Origin: Saccoglossus kowalevskii
Taxonomy: Eukaryota > Hemichordata > Enteropneusta > Harrimaniidae
Direction of reading: 5' to 3'
Length of the DNA: 54,148 bases
Assembly (NCBI RefSeq): GCF_000003605.2
Contig: NW_003130854.1
Coordinates: 901,499 to 955,646 of the forward strand
Below are positions 25,613 to 36,980 of the stretch, piece after piece (the first letter of the stretch is position 1; every line of letters begins with the position of its first letter). Under the pieces are notes generated by a model. It made no database searches, was not told where the DNA came from, and saw only the letters and a program-made list of their open reading frames with translations. Both the position numbers and the translations under genes were made by a program.

Positions 25613-25737
25613 TAGCCGAAGCACTTTCGACTGAGCATTTGAAATCAGAAGCAATATGTAAACAACATTCCAATGTTTTGTTGCCGTTTTAACTCAGATC
25701 CTAGGAAAACCAAACCGGCAAATCATTACACGATGCA

Positions 25738-26757
25738 ATGAACATGGACACCAACATGCTAGTGAATTCGACAGAAAATGAGAGTGTAATCCAAGAGAAT
25801 GAAGTGAAAACTGTGTGGAATAATGGATCATATAATGTGTGGAAACAAATATTTTACATCACTGTGATCACTACGGGAATCATTGGAAATTCGCTGGTCA
25901 TTGTGGTATTTTGCTCCGTGAAACACCTCAGAAGTCTGACAAATATATTTATTGTGAGCTTAGCGGCAACAGACCTATTTACATGTATTGTGATGATACC
26001 TTTAAAGCTAACGAGCGGATGGATATTTTCAGGTGTGATTGGAGATATTGTTTGTAGATTAATATTTTCTGAATTTCCATTATGGACTGCGTGCAATGCG
26101 TCTGTATGGCACCTCACCGCAATTACACTGGAACGATACTGGGCCATTATATATCCCTTCAAATATGAAATTATTTTCACCCGGAAACGGGTGGCATTTA
26201 CTATTATTATTGTTTGGCTAATCGCAATATCTTTAAATACACATTTCCTGTACGTTTTCCACGCTTCGAGTGATGGACATTGTGTTCTCGATTGGCCTGG
26301 ACCTCTGTTACAGTGCGTAGTTGGAGTTTCCTGTTTCCTTATCACATTGGTTATTCCTATGGGAGTCGTGCTATTTGCGTATATACGTATTATCAGCGAC
26401 CTGCAAAACAACAACAGGGAGATTGTCCAAATACATCGGGGTGAAAATGGTCCTGGAATGGTAAAACTTACTGCACGGAGAAATGTCATAAGGATGCTGT
26501 GTGTTGTTGTGATAACATATTCCATTTGTTACATCCCTAACCAGGTCATCTTTTTAATTTACAATTTGGGATTTTCCATAGACTTCAATGGAGCGTATTA
26601 CAATATAAGTGTGTTTCTTGTTACAGGTAATTGCTGTATGAACCCCATGATATATGCTTTTCGCAATAGTGGTTTTAAAAAGGGTCTGAGAACAGTTTTC
26701 TGTCGTGATACAGTGAGAGTATCACCAGGCGTCACAGGTGTAAGTTTTCCACTCTAG
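25738..26757 (+). CDS. Class A (rhodopsin-type) GPCR, orphan peptide/amine-like receptor, copy 2
   Basis: An intact 339-residue single-exon receptor, clearly paralogous to the one at 14563-15576 (near-identical TM2-TM3 and TM6-TM7 blocks). Sequons at N10, N14 and N29 precede TM1 (about 37-61, N51). TM2 has D79. C106 and C182 form the expected disulphide. TM3 ends ERYW (132-135), TM4 has W160, TM5 P207, TM6 CYIPNQ (264-269, no CWxP Trp), and TM7 NPMIY (302-306). The third intracellular loop is short (about 220-245) and rich in Asn/Arg. The tail has C322 as a possible palmitoylation site and ends FPL, mirroring FPI in the paralogue. ATG at 25738 is used; a second in-frame Met lies two codons on. 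The ligand is unknown. Head-to-head placement with its paralogue suggests a local inverted duplication. Confidence 0.93.
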   Translation: MNMDTNMLVNSTENESVIQENEVKTVWNNGSYNVWKQIFYITVITTGIIGNSLVIVVFCSVKHLRSLTNIFIVSLAATDLFTCIVMIPLKLTSGWIFSGVIGDIVCRLIFSEFPLWTACNASVWHLTAITLERYWAIIYPFKYEIIFTRKRVAFTIIIVWLIAISLNTHFLYVFHASSDGHCVLDWPGPLLQCVVGVSCFLITLVIPMGVVLFAYIRIISDLQNNNREIVQIHRGENGPGMVKLTARRNVIRMLCVVVITYSICYIPNQVIFLIYNLGFSIDFNGAYYNISVFLVTGNCCMNPMIYAFRNSGFKKGLRTVFCRDTVRVSPGVTGVSFPL

Positions 26758-26838
26758 CGCAAACATGCATGTATAATCACTTGATATATTTATTATCTGA
26801 CACTCGCTACCGCGATGGTCATTTGCTCGAAGAAGACT

Positions 26839-26844
26839 AATAAA
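26839..26844 (+). terminator. Candidate polyadenylation signal AATAAA for GPCR 2
   Basis: First AATAAA after the receptor stop, about 80 bp downstream. Such hexamers are common in AT-rich DNA. Confidence 0.4.
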
Positions 26845-28489
26845 CATAAAAGCGTGAATGTATTTAAATATTCAAAGAGTAACTAATTCTCAAATCTGAG
26901 TAACTGATACTGAAATCAGATGTATGAATTATAAATACACACGTTACGCCTTACGTTTCCTGATGGATACATACTTCACATGCTCTTTGTATAAAAAGGG
27001 AAATAATTTGCCGAAAATGGCATTTCATTTTTTGTAAGGAATTGAATGTACCAGTAATACATTTATTATTCTTTCACCGAGTATTTCGAAGCTTCCCCTA
27101 ACACACCTTCTGGCAAATTAACATGCTGCATGTGTTTATTATGTTTCCAACACATTGAAGTCACGTGCAAAAAATTGAAAGCCCTTACAAACTGTAATAT
27201 GTACAACATTACAAAAGCGAGTCTTGTTAAGCGAGTGTACCGGTCAGAGTTAGTAATATATTTTCCTATATTTGGGGTTATCATTCGTTAGACGAGGCTC
27301 TCTAACGCACGAAATCGTAGAATCGGTGGTATACAAAATAAACAGTCCGTAATGATGGAATTAACTCATCTGAATTACAATCGCACGGTAAACGTGTCTG
27401 GCATTTAATCAAAAAATACGGATGACCAATTGCATAATAACTTAGCAATTATCACATCGAATAACATGAAGATGCCACTAATCCACTGTGGTACTTAACA
27501 AGATAATGTATGTCTTGAATCATTACAGGATCGGACGTGAACATAGGGTGGAGTGATTGCCAACAAATGAATGCACATTAGCCACACTACTATCATGAAT
27601 TAGTTTTTGCGTATCTGTTAATCGACTTAATTAGCTGATTATTAGCGAATTGCTGTGTTATGTCTGTCATCGTTTAGGCATATTTGAAGTTTTGGACGGA
27701 ACTCGACTCAGTGATTTGGAACTAATTACGAGATAACCGTCGCTATTCTGACTATTAGTCCTGACAGTTGGTATCCATAGTTATTAATGTAGTGAACGAT
27801 TAATCAAAAGATATGACATATACTCAAAAGATATGACATATTCAGTACTTAGTGTGATTGGCTTTATGATTGAAAGTTACGCCCTAGAGTCTTTTTACTG
27901 TTTTGTAATTGGTTAGAGTTTTGAAAATGAATAAAGATAGTTCGAGTTGGTCTTGATGAGTACACCACGAGAGACAGAGTCGATACGCAGTCTCCTGAAA
28001 TGCGTTGATACTGGAGATATTTTATTTATATTTTTTATGCACGAATGATGGTCATTCGTTCACATATTTGACCGCGGGGACAACAGGCCTAAGTGAAATC
28101 GCAAATGTGAACGATTGGAGTGTATTGTCATACAATAATACGTCAACCACGCTTGGAGTTTGTTACTGGCCAATCACGTTAAACTGATTGTGTTGGTAAA
28201 AATGTGTACATCACTTGCAATGTAATAGTTTGCGTAAATCAATGACTATTATATTTTCTTCAGAAGAATCCAAATCCCCATCGTTCCAAATCGCGTTCAC
28301 CCCTTCAAGCAGTTTTATTTTTCTCACAAGAAAGTAGAAATTGTGGCATCAGGAAAATAACTTGGATACAAAAATCAGTTGTTCAATTGGTAGTGAAGTG
28401 TGCCTCAGAGTAATCATCAATTGTTAATAGAATGAAATCACAAAGAGCAGAATGATCATCATCCCACAATGACCAGTTATCACGAATGC
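26845..28489. other. Noncoding stretch downstream of GPCR 2
   Basis: No gene recognised. A direct repeat of about 18 bp (ACTCAAAAGATATGACAT type) lies around 27806-27841. Confidence 0.45.
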
Positions 28490-29000
28490 AGCTTGAGAAG
28501 AAAGCACAACAGCTTCAACAGGAAAAGAGGCAAATTAAGAGAAAGTTGACAAGTTTTGAAGACCCGTTTCGTAATCTAACAGATGGAAAGGGTGAAGCTC
28601 TTGATGTTTCATCCTCATTTGGTTTTATTAATGAAGGGAAAGGAAATTAGAACAATTAGCTCCAAGTATTTCTTTTAGAGCCAGCAAAAAGAGGCTGCTA
28701 GTAAACCACTAACAGGAGATGGCACCTAGTTATAATTCAGTGGTGCATCACATTATATGCTAAATCGCTATTTGCAAATAGAGTCATAAGAGGATCAAAA
28801 TATTTGATTTTCCCCCATGAATGCAAACTGAGAGACTACACACAGTTCACCTCAGATAGACACGGGATCAATAGCTTTAGGAGTCATCTAATAAAGAATG
28901 ATGTAAAGTCTGATAAAATGCCAAAATGTAAGCATCGTATTTGATGAGATGAAAATTTAATCAGGTTTAGTTAGTTTCAAAGATGCTGATAACCTTAATT
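28490..29000 (+). pseudogene. P-element/THAP9-like transposase, heavily decayed copy 2
   Basis: Begins with a Lys/Gln/Glu-rich helical stretch (LEKKAQQLQQEKRQIKRKL, near 28491) of the coiled-coil type, ending in a TAG at about 28648. Farther on, SKYLIFPHE and KLRDYTQFTSD (about 28797-28860) match the SKYLLLPHENTLRDYTQFTS block of copy 1. VSIVFDEMKI, a stop, then SGLVSFKD (about 28925-28985) matches its YEMKIKSGLVY block. Several stops and frameshifts separate these. The two copies differ enough that they are not a recent duplicate. Confidence 0.7.
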
Positions 29001-30770
29001 AAGAAAACAGATGATCTGCCCGAGGACAATTTTATGGGGCTGGGATAGGGAGTTGAAATATATAAGTTTATTTCTGGCTTTATGCCAAAATATTTTTGTT
29101 GGTGTCCCAGCAAACAACCTGGCATAGTTGCTATGACAATCCCAAGTGGTGCACCTCTGTATTTGTAATAAAATTTCTTTAAAAGACAACATATATATAT
29201 ACTCTTTATTTTGATGTGCAGAGTTTCTTATGGCTTTCACATTTTTTTTGTGATCATCTTTTGTTATCACATTATATCCACATAACACTAAAATTCTTAA
29301 GAACATAGATGATGTAATTGATTTCTCCACTGACTGTTAAAATATACCAGCCACTAACTACTGATGATGACTTCTGTAAGTGGTCTAACAATGTTTCCCT
29401 CAAATTTTGACCATATGTGCCTTGCTGATATGAAATAGACCTCCGTGATGTTCAATACATCAAAAAACAGAAACACTTCATAATTGACATTGAAAAGCCA
29501 ACCCCACAGATGTAATCGAAATGACATACCACGAGTTATATAACTAGAACCCGCTGCTATCTAAAAAATGTTAAACATGATTGAACAAACTGATTATTTG
29601 TTAATCTGCTTTCTTGGGAATAATGCCAGCCACATATCTTAAGACTTGTTCCTCGTCTTTGGATGGTTCCACCCCCCCCCCCACATCTTGCAGAGATGGA
29701 TGGATAACATTACCACACCTTTCTTGCAATAATAACTGACAATTCTGTGAGAAGATATTTGACTGAAAATGGGCATTGCCCTACAAGAAACATCAGATAG
29801 AAAAGCTTCCACAATCTCATCACATATTGTGCTTAATCAAAATTAGTGGAAGGGACATGCATAAAGTATTAACAGATTCCGGAGTTCTTGATGCAGATTC
29901 GTAAGAAGACTGCCTCCAGACTGTCGGTCATTTTGCAAAACTTGCTGAATCTTCATTGGATGTGCTCATTAATGTCAAAGACCGTGTTTAGATCTTTGCT
30001 GATACTTTTATTTAAGGAGAGTACTGGGATGTATAACAATTCCTTGCTCAGCCACTAACAAAGCTTGGATCGTTTTTCTTGGCATCAGATATTGTGAACT
30101 GAGACTAGCAAACCACTTAAGGTGGCGATGTACCATGATTTATAGGAATTTTAAACAATAAATTACACTAACAAATTTTGTCATGTTATATACCACATGA
30201 AAGCTTATTTTGCCAGCTTTTCAATAGTATGATGCACTTTTTTGTGGTTGTTAACGGTATCGAAAATGGATTGAAAATGTCCGTTTTGGGTTAAATTGTG
30301 TTTAAAACGCTTAAACTTTTGAAAGCATAGGTTTACCGAATAGCAGTTTGACTTGTTTAAAACATATGTTCGCTAGGATTATAGAACAAAAGTGGCATTA
30401 CTGACGAAAAGATTGTAATAGTGAAGACGTGAACACTTCAATGGCACATCTACTTTCATTTACTTCATTGCACGCTGCTATAAACTTCCCGAATCTTAGT
30501 TTGATCTAGATTTTTCAGATTCTGAAACTGAAGAAGTGTACAGTTCGTATACACGGGGATCAGGAAATTGGTGTCATCGTGAAGCATTGCTGGAATGTTT
30601 ATTTCATCTTTTTTCCCGGTCATGGAATTCAATAAACTCGTGAAGCAGTGAAATGATGGATGTAGTACTAAACTCTTTCAAGTTAAGAAATATAGGCTAA
30701 TACCATGTAAGTAAAATGAACTTGTGGCAGTGTTTGGAAAAAAAATCAACATACTTTCAACATTGGTCAT
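29001..30770. other. Stretch of uncertain content between transposon remnants
   Basis: May contain the decayed 3' half of P-element-like copy 2. Short interrupted frames (for example near 29860-30000) show no motif I can name. The 46-bp repeat shared with 20946-20991 lies at 30346-30391. Confidence 0.35.
30346..30391 (+). repeat. 46-bp dispersed repeat, inverted partner of 20946-20991
   Basis: About 41 of 46 bases match the reverse complement of 20946-20991. See the entry there. Confidence 0.6.
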
Positions 30771-31199
30771 ATGTTGGCTGTAACCAATATTTGGAAAGAA
30801 TATTTGCAGGACGTTACAGTTAAGGAGAGGGAACACTTGTTCCTTACAATGCAGCTTCAACAGACCTGTTCTATGGTATCTTCACATAGTACCACGTCTT
30901 GTAGTAATTCTGCCATTTTAGTGTCGAGATCTGATGAACTTAAATCACATACACCATGTTTAGCAATAAGTTTAACAGTTAGGCAGTTGGTAAATGGCAC
31001 AGTTAAGAAATGTCAAGCTGTACACGAGATAAAAGATGTAATCGTGGTTGGCTGTGATGGCAGCTGCAATGGAGAAATTTCAAGTAATGAATCAACCCAA
31101 ATTCATAATTGTTGGAGAATAAAAATCGGATGCCTATTAGCGGTTTTTGCTAAGTTTGTTTTGAAGATGGGTTGTTATACAAACCTGTTGGGATAATCT

Positions 31200-31266
31200 A
31201 CCTGCACGAACAGTTCTTCTGGGCGAACAGTTCATCTGAACAGTTCTTCTGCACGAACAGTTCTTC
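31200..31266. repeat. Short tandem-like repeat GCACGAACAGTTCTTCTG
   Basis: Three to four imperfect copies of an approximately 18-bp unit around CGAACAGTTCTTCTG, directly upstream of the transposase-like ORF. Confidence 0.6.
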
Positions 31267-31401
31267 TGACCTTAGTCTCAGCATCTGGCTGCCAAAAAGG
31301 TTTGTATGAACATGATGGAAAAAACATGGAATGGCAAGATTTAGTGGGCAACAGCCTGGTTGTAAAATTCCAGAAGCTATTCCAGGGTTATATTTGAAAA
31401 A

Positions 31402-32191
31402 GTGCAAAGAAAATTTCAAACCTACAATGTAGTGGCTCTAATAGATCCTGACTGTTTGCATTCTCAAAGCTCCCATCCAGGCATAGTAGAATTTGAGAGA
31501 TGTAGCACGACTAACATAACTACACCTAAAAGTGGATCATTCTCACCAGTTGGTATTCTTGAAGAGGATTGCCTGCAAGAAGAACTACAGCTACTGAAAG
31601 ATGCTAAATTCATATACACTGAAGTCCAAATGAGACAGCTCTTCCAACAAATTGGCTGCTCAGAATGCAACTACACAATGCACATTGAGACAGTAAAATT
31701 TATTGGAAGGTGTGCAAAGCTGAGTTTGTCCTGCCATAATCATAAGAAAGTGTGGTATGCGTCACCCACGTATTCTGGAACACTTTCCACAAATGCATTA
31801 GTATCAACTTCGTTGCTGGTGGAAATGTTTCCAGGTTCCTGAAATTCTGCTAGTTCCTGGGCCTGAAATCTTTGTCAGAGTCTGCAATGTATGTGAATCG
31901 GGCAACGTTTGTTTCTCCCACTAATGGAATAATACGAGAAAATGGAAGACCATATCATAACTAATGTGATTAGTCCAGAGAAGCCTGTAGTGCTGCTCGT
32001 CACTGTCCCCTTTGCTAATGAAAAGACTGGGCACATGGTTAAATTGCTGCATGGTGACCAGAGAGAAGCAGATTGGAAGACTTCTAATCTTTAGCCAATG
32101 AAGTTTAAGCAGGGTCTGAAAGAGTTGATACCAAAACTGACTATTCGGGAAGTGGTGACAGATGCAAGCCATGTCACAATATCCATGATGA
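31402..32191 (+). pseudogene. DDE-transposase-like gene, 5' exon region (possibly ISL2EU-type)
   Basis: Frame 31402-31842 encodes an acidic N-terminal part. It is followed by a zinc-ribbon-like CSECNYTMHIE, a Cys/His string (SLSCHNHKKVWYASPTYSGT) and NALVSTSLLV. This order is known to me from a large set of uncharacterised transposase-like proteins in invertebrates and fish (pattern C..C......G.C....C..GH...W.S.P). A frameshift near 31840 follows. Reading resumes about 31965-32191 with VISPEKPVVLLVTVPFANEK, a TAG near 32092, and LKELIPKLTIREVVTDASH, which carries the conserved D of the family. A splice donor (GA|GTATGT) lies at 32192. Assignment to ISL2EU is tentative. Frame 30771-31196 upstream may be an earlier part of the same gene. 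Confidence 0.55.
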
Positions 32192-32505
32192 GTATGTTTA
32201 TTTACATTATATTTGCTAGAATTCTAGTATTCTGATATTCATTTAATTTGTAGTTCTGTTATATTCATTTAATACTCTCCTGCATAAACCCCTCCATGAT
32301 TAACAAAAATGCATTGGAAAACATTTTATCACGCAATTTGTCGCGCAATTTAAGTCAGATGAGGTTATATATGAGATGAGATTAAATTTCATGGTACAAA
32401 ACATAGGAGTGATCATTCAATGAATTTTCACAAACTTGAAAATACTGATTGTCGGCAATACTGTATTAAGCACACAATATGAACAATCGTCTTTCTACTT
32501 TTTAG
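32192..32505 (+). other. Predicted intron in the DDE-transposase-like gene
   Basis: About 314 bp between donor GTATGT at 32192 and acceptor CTTTCTACTTTTTAG ending at 32505. The coding blocks on either side are in the order expected for the protein family. Confidence 0.6.
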
Positions 32506-32748
32506 CTTGCAAGTAAAGCTGCCAACGTTGAGCTGAGAGTATGGATTAAATATATACGAAATCACTTCTGGTACTTTAGTAAGGATTGTGGCGGAGACGT
32601 TGAAGTGATGAAAGATCTCTGGTTGGAATTGCTTCACCATGTGCAAAACAAGCATTCTTGGATAGGAGGGGAATGTCTGCGTGGCACAATCGCCATACCT
32701 GAGGATAGGCATTAGCTAAACCGATTCACCAGGTATGGAGACACTGAG
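32506..32748 (+). pseudogene. DDE-transposase-like gene, downstream exon
   Basis: The exon begins right after a strong acceptor and ends at GAG|GTAAAT (donor at 32749). It reads LASKAANVELRVWIKYIRNH, then FWYFSKDCGGD and HHVQNKHSWIGGE. These match the family block W(I/V)K.I.NH.W......G......W.....H..NKH. A stop (TAG) falls near 32713, inside the exon, so the copy is probably dead unless the donor is used differently. Later parts of the protein were not found before the hAT element. Confidence 0.55.
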
Positions 32749-32754
32749 GTAAAT

Positions 32755-33750
32755 AATTTATTTTTTACACAATGCTGTGCTTGCAGCCAATAGCCATAGC
32801 TGGTACAATTGTTTGCCTGTATCTTCTGCAGTTTTATGTATTCAAACTATGTATGTAGGGAGTCTTTGAAAATTCATCACAGTCATAAAACACAAGTGAT
32901 AAAACAAAGACAACTACCCAAAGAGAGGTACAATTTTTCATCCCTAAGCAGTTAGTAAAAAATGGAAATTCTTCAATTATCGGCAAAAAAAGCGTATTTT
33001 TAGTATTCAATTACAAAAATATTTTACTTTCACAAACTGCTCATTTTTTAAAAAACTATTTGTTTGTTTCGTTAAAACCAGTTTATGTATTATGGTCTGA
33101 AATATGAACAATTGAATTTTACAGATTAGAATATATTTTTTAGCTCTGCTGTCGGCCGGAGATTATCATATGAGTGAGTGTCAGTCGTCGTCCGTGTTAA
33201 TGTTTTACTTTTTCGACTTCTTGAAAACTAAACGTCTGCAGTGATTGATCTAGGAATTCAATAAGTGGGGCCATTGGGGCCCCTCTTGTGTCAGAACAAG
33301 GGCCATGAAAAATTATTGGGGTCCAGAAGTTGGCGTACTGTAGCATGACATAAAAAGTCTGAATGCATAAAAAATGATATTTGTATTGAAAAAAATTATA
33401 TTGAACCCTCACTTGTCCGATAAACAATTTTATAGTACTGAACAGTGCCCTTAATTAATACCTTCTTCATGACCACTTACATCTACCTACTGGGACAATT
33501 GATGGAACATTGGCGAAGGCAAGCTGCAGCATAATTACCCTTCCAGTGCTCTTAAGAAGAGACCACATGTAAGCAAGTATTTCAGTTATTTTTTTCTTTA
33601 TTTATCATAGAACACAACTAGAGAAAGACATTTTGAAAACAAACGTTGCAACAAAATGCACAAGGAAATAGTATACACCATTTAACCATGAAACAAAGGC
33701 AAAATTCAATGGTGTGGTTATGTTCTATAATATTTAATATTGCTTAAATT
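32755..33750. other. Noncoding stretch
   Basis: No gene recognised on either strand. Confidence 0.45.
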
Positions 33751-34672
33751 TTATTTACTAAACTGAAACAAACGCCATACATGTACAGCTTTGTCAAACT
33801 GGAATGAGTCAACAGGTGGTCCATTTACAGCAATGGTCAAAAGTGTATTAAGTCTCTCACCAGTAAGTCTGTTTCGTGCAGCAGTTTTTGTTTTATTTTG
33901 AGCAGAGAACCCTCTCTCACAATCTGCAGTCTGCACAGGAATCACAAGTGCAATACTTGCCAGGGTGAGAAGATTTGGGAAACTTTCTTTGTGATATATA
34001 TTTATAATTTTCCAAAGTTCACACAGTTTGTCGCTTGGGTATGCCTCTTGTAGAACCAGTTTTTTGGCCAAGTCCCATTCTCTTCTGGTGGCCTCTGGAT
34101 CAATCAAAGGAAGTTTAAGTGTACCATCATCAAGAGTAACTTCATACCTATAATTCTGAATAAGAACCTCTATTTTATCATTACCCCATTCAGCCTTATT
34201 ATCTACAAAAGACAGTGGTCGCATGCCCAATACAGCAAAAACTGATTATATTGGAACTATCATCTGGAAATCGGGTTTTCAAACTGCTTATTATTTCTTC
34301 ACAGAATAATTTACTTATTTTCTCTTTGAAATGTTTTTTCTTAACCTCAGTGCAATACATAATATCATGACCCTCAAGCTTCTGTCTGTTACCAGGTCCC
34401 TCAGTTACCAGTGATTTCTGTAGCTGCTGCAAGTGTGGGCCATCTTTGTCTTTCAGGTTCTCTATATCCTGAATGGCTTGATTGACAGCTGGCTGTATTA
34501 AGGCAAGGTCAATGTCCTGCTTCCGAAACACCATGGATAACTGTTTCATTATTGGAATTACATCCATTATTAGGTACATTGTTGCAATGAAGTTGAATGT
34601 TGTGATTTCTTTTACGATTATTTTTGCTTTGTTGTTTTTACTATAATACACCACCAACGCACTCCACTCCAC
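33751..34672 (-). pseudogene. hAT-superfamily transposase (ZNF862-like), frameshifted
   Basis: Two minus-strand frames form one protein. The upstream one (34199-34672) reads FIATMYLIMDVIPIMKQLS, VFRKQDIDLALIQPAV and LKTRFPDDSSN, the middle part of ZNF862-like hAT transposases (family: LS.VFQ..D.DLS.IQP.V). The downstream one (33751-34230) carries IDPEATRREWDLAKKLV and the hAT C-terminal dimerisation block TADCERGFSAQNKTKTAARN with RLTGERLNTLLTIAVNGPP. A single frameshift near 34240-34260 joins them. The BED zinc finger and catalytic N-terminal half are not visible upstream, so this is a truncated copy about 300 residues long. The C-terminal half is well preserved, pointing to fairly recent activity. 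Confidence 0.88.
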
Positions 34673-36476
34673 CTTTCACTCAGAACAAAGCTACTGATTG
34701 GACAACATGTTATTGTAGAGCACATTGTATGGAAGACACTTGAAGATCTCTATAATGCTGGCTTGGAGAAGTGTGGCTTATTCTTTTGTATGCAACACAG
34801 GTATGTCAGGATATTTATGCAGAATTATATGTCATTAGCAACAAATCCAGATGTGCCCGTCAAGGAATTTTGCAGATCGATATACCATTATCGAAATAGA
34901 TACACGATTTATTCCTTAAAGCAAGTTGCAGTTTGCTGCGACAAGATCAGCATATCGCTTTGTATGATAGATACATCCATATTTGTTATCTAAAGTTGCA
35001 GGTTGTCAATACATAAGTGATTTTTCATCGAGGAAGATGCTGCAAATGTTATTCTCTGTAATATATCTGTTGTAGGTTCAACTGTGGCAAATGCACTTAC
35101 AGTCTTTAGAGCCAACAGGCAGCAGTTGGGACCAACTAATGAGTTTATCAAGCACTTTAACTGTAAATGCAAGACGTTTTACTTGAGGCATTAGGGAAGG
35201 AAAACGCAACTTCCTACACTATAGGTCTCTTGATGGTGCAATGTGCAGTCTAGATCTTGTTAAATGTCTATGAATTTGTTGTTATATCGTGAGATAGGAG
35301 TCGGACATTGAGAATTCAGAATTTGAATGGTTCTACCCTAAGTTTGTTTACATATTTTAAGTTACTGCGTTTTCTCACTGCATCATTCATAGTTGTAAAG
35401 TTGTATATAAATGATAACACATTGTCAATTATCACATCACATCCACCATAAATTTAGATATGTTTTTTTTATTCTAACAATATTAAATATATTGGTCCGT
35501 CTGTTTGTCATGTGCATTACTGTTTTGTCACTCAGTGGTTGAAGGGAGATTTTCTTGGTTATCTGTCAAGTTGGTGTCAAAGAGCTGAGATAGGTGAAGT
35601 ATCAGAAACAGAATGAAACTCAGTTTGTAGACCATTGAGTGCATTTTCATGTCTGGTAAGTATATTTCACCATGTTCAAGGGTTATAGACAGAAAATAAA
35701 ACCAATATATAGAAATGCAAGATGTTTTTTGTTGGCTATTTGTAGCTGTTATTTTTTTAAATCTGGGAGATTAAAAATCAGAAGTTGATACGTTTTTAGT
35801 AATTTAGCCTGTCGAATTCAACCAAGACTTCCCACTCTTCAGCATCATTCACAAAACAGTCCTGTTTAGTCTGCATTTCCGTCAGAAGATTAGAACAAAA
35901 ACATTTTTTCTGTTTTTCTCAAAATTTGTGTTCACTTCAAGAAATATTGAAGAATATAAAAACAAAAAAAGTACAGAAAACTTTTGACGGGAAAATTCTT
36001 GTGGTGAAAAGGCCAAGACGGACAGCTGACTGGCTAGAAGCCTGCGTGTTGTGTATCCTTCGTAATACATAATGCAATACCTTCAAAATTGTATGCCAGT
36101 GTAACATGCATAAGTATGTTAACAATGAAAAAAACAATGATAAGTTCCTACCAATGCGTACAAATAGTAAAAATAATACATTTGAGACAATGCAATGTTC
36201 CGTGATTTTTTTATACACTTGTGTTTCAAGGGTGAATACCTCTCGGCAAGATGGTTTCACGTGAAGCAAGCCATTCTGCAATTCACTCGCCTTTGTGTTC
36301 AAGCAAGTCAACATTTGACATACATCAAGTGTATGCACGTACCTAGCTCGCTATCCACCCATTGTAAATATATTATCCTATATATAAATTTACAAATTGA
36401 ATTGTTCCTTCCCGCTGTTTTGCGATGGAGCCTAATTACTTCGATAGTATGTATGTGCAATATATGCATCGTCTAA
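34673..36476. other. Stretch of uncertain content
   Basis: Short frames on both strands (34763-34993 plus; 35937-36338 minus) have no motif I recognise. The minus-strand part nearest 36476 may hold more of the decayed CACTA element. Confidence 0.35.
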
Positions 36477-36980
36477 GGATATTTTTCCGACACATATCTA
36501 CAAGCATTGAAAATGATTGCCAGCAGTTGTAATGTTCATCTGGTATGATGTCTTTGCTTGCATGGGAAGAAAACACCAAAACCCAGTTCTTCCACTGATC
36601 TGTTGAGAACCCAGAAGATCAGCAGCAATTTTAGAAGGAATCCTTCCAATTGTTGCTGGTACACTCAATTTATCAACACGGTCTTAATTATTGATCAAAT
36701 TGTCAGCATTTATAACGCCTAATTTTGTCCATGTTTTGGTTACGTGCTTGGCTGTTCCCAGCAGCAAATTATGCATTGAATCAAGATGAAAAAGTACAGG
36801 CTGAAAATAGTTCAAATAATTTAAATGTGACCATCTTGCACCATATTCTCTTTCAATTCTCGTTTGTTCTGCAGGTGTTTTGGCATGTAATGTTTGAAAT
36901 CCAAACGCTTTGTGGTCACTGCCAGTGCTGACTGGGTAGTGTGCTGCATCATAAGTCACTGTTGTCGGCCACAGAAGCTG
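36477..36980 (-). pseudogene. CACTA (EnSpm)-type transposase, tnp2 domain remnant
   Basis: The minus-strand frame 36684-36959 reads KAFGFQTLHAKTPAEQTRIE, then LDSMHNLLLGTAKHVTKTW. This matches the tnp2 hallmark D.MHN..LGTAKH. The same frame continues past a TAA (36684-36686) with DKLSVPATIGRIPSKIAADL (family: VP...GRIP.KI). After a frameshift near 36612 comes SGFSTDQWKNWVLVFS, the next conserved block (SGFTADQWKNW). The end is lost near 36480. The N-terminal half and terminal repeats were not found. The assignment rests on three ordered motif blocks. Confidence 0.82.

Noticed and set aside
25839-26525. Off-frame and antisense frames up to 223 codons
   Set aside because: Shadows of GPCR 2.
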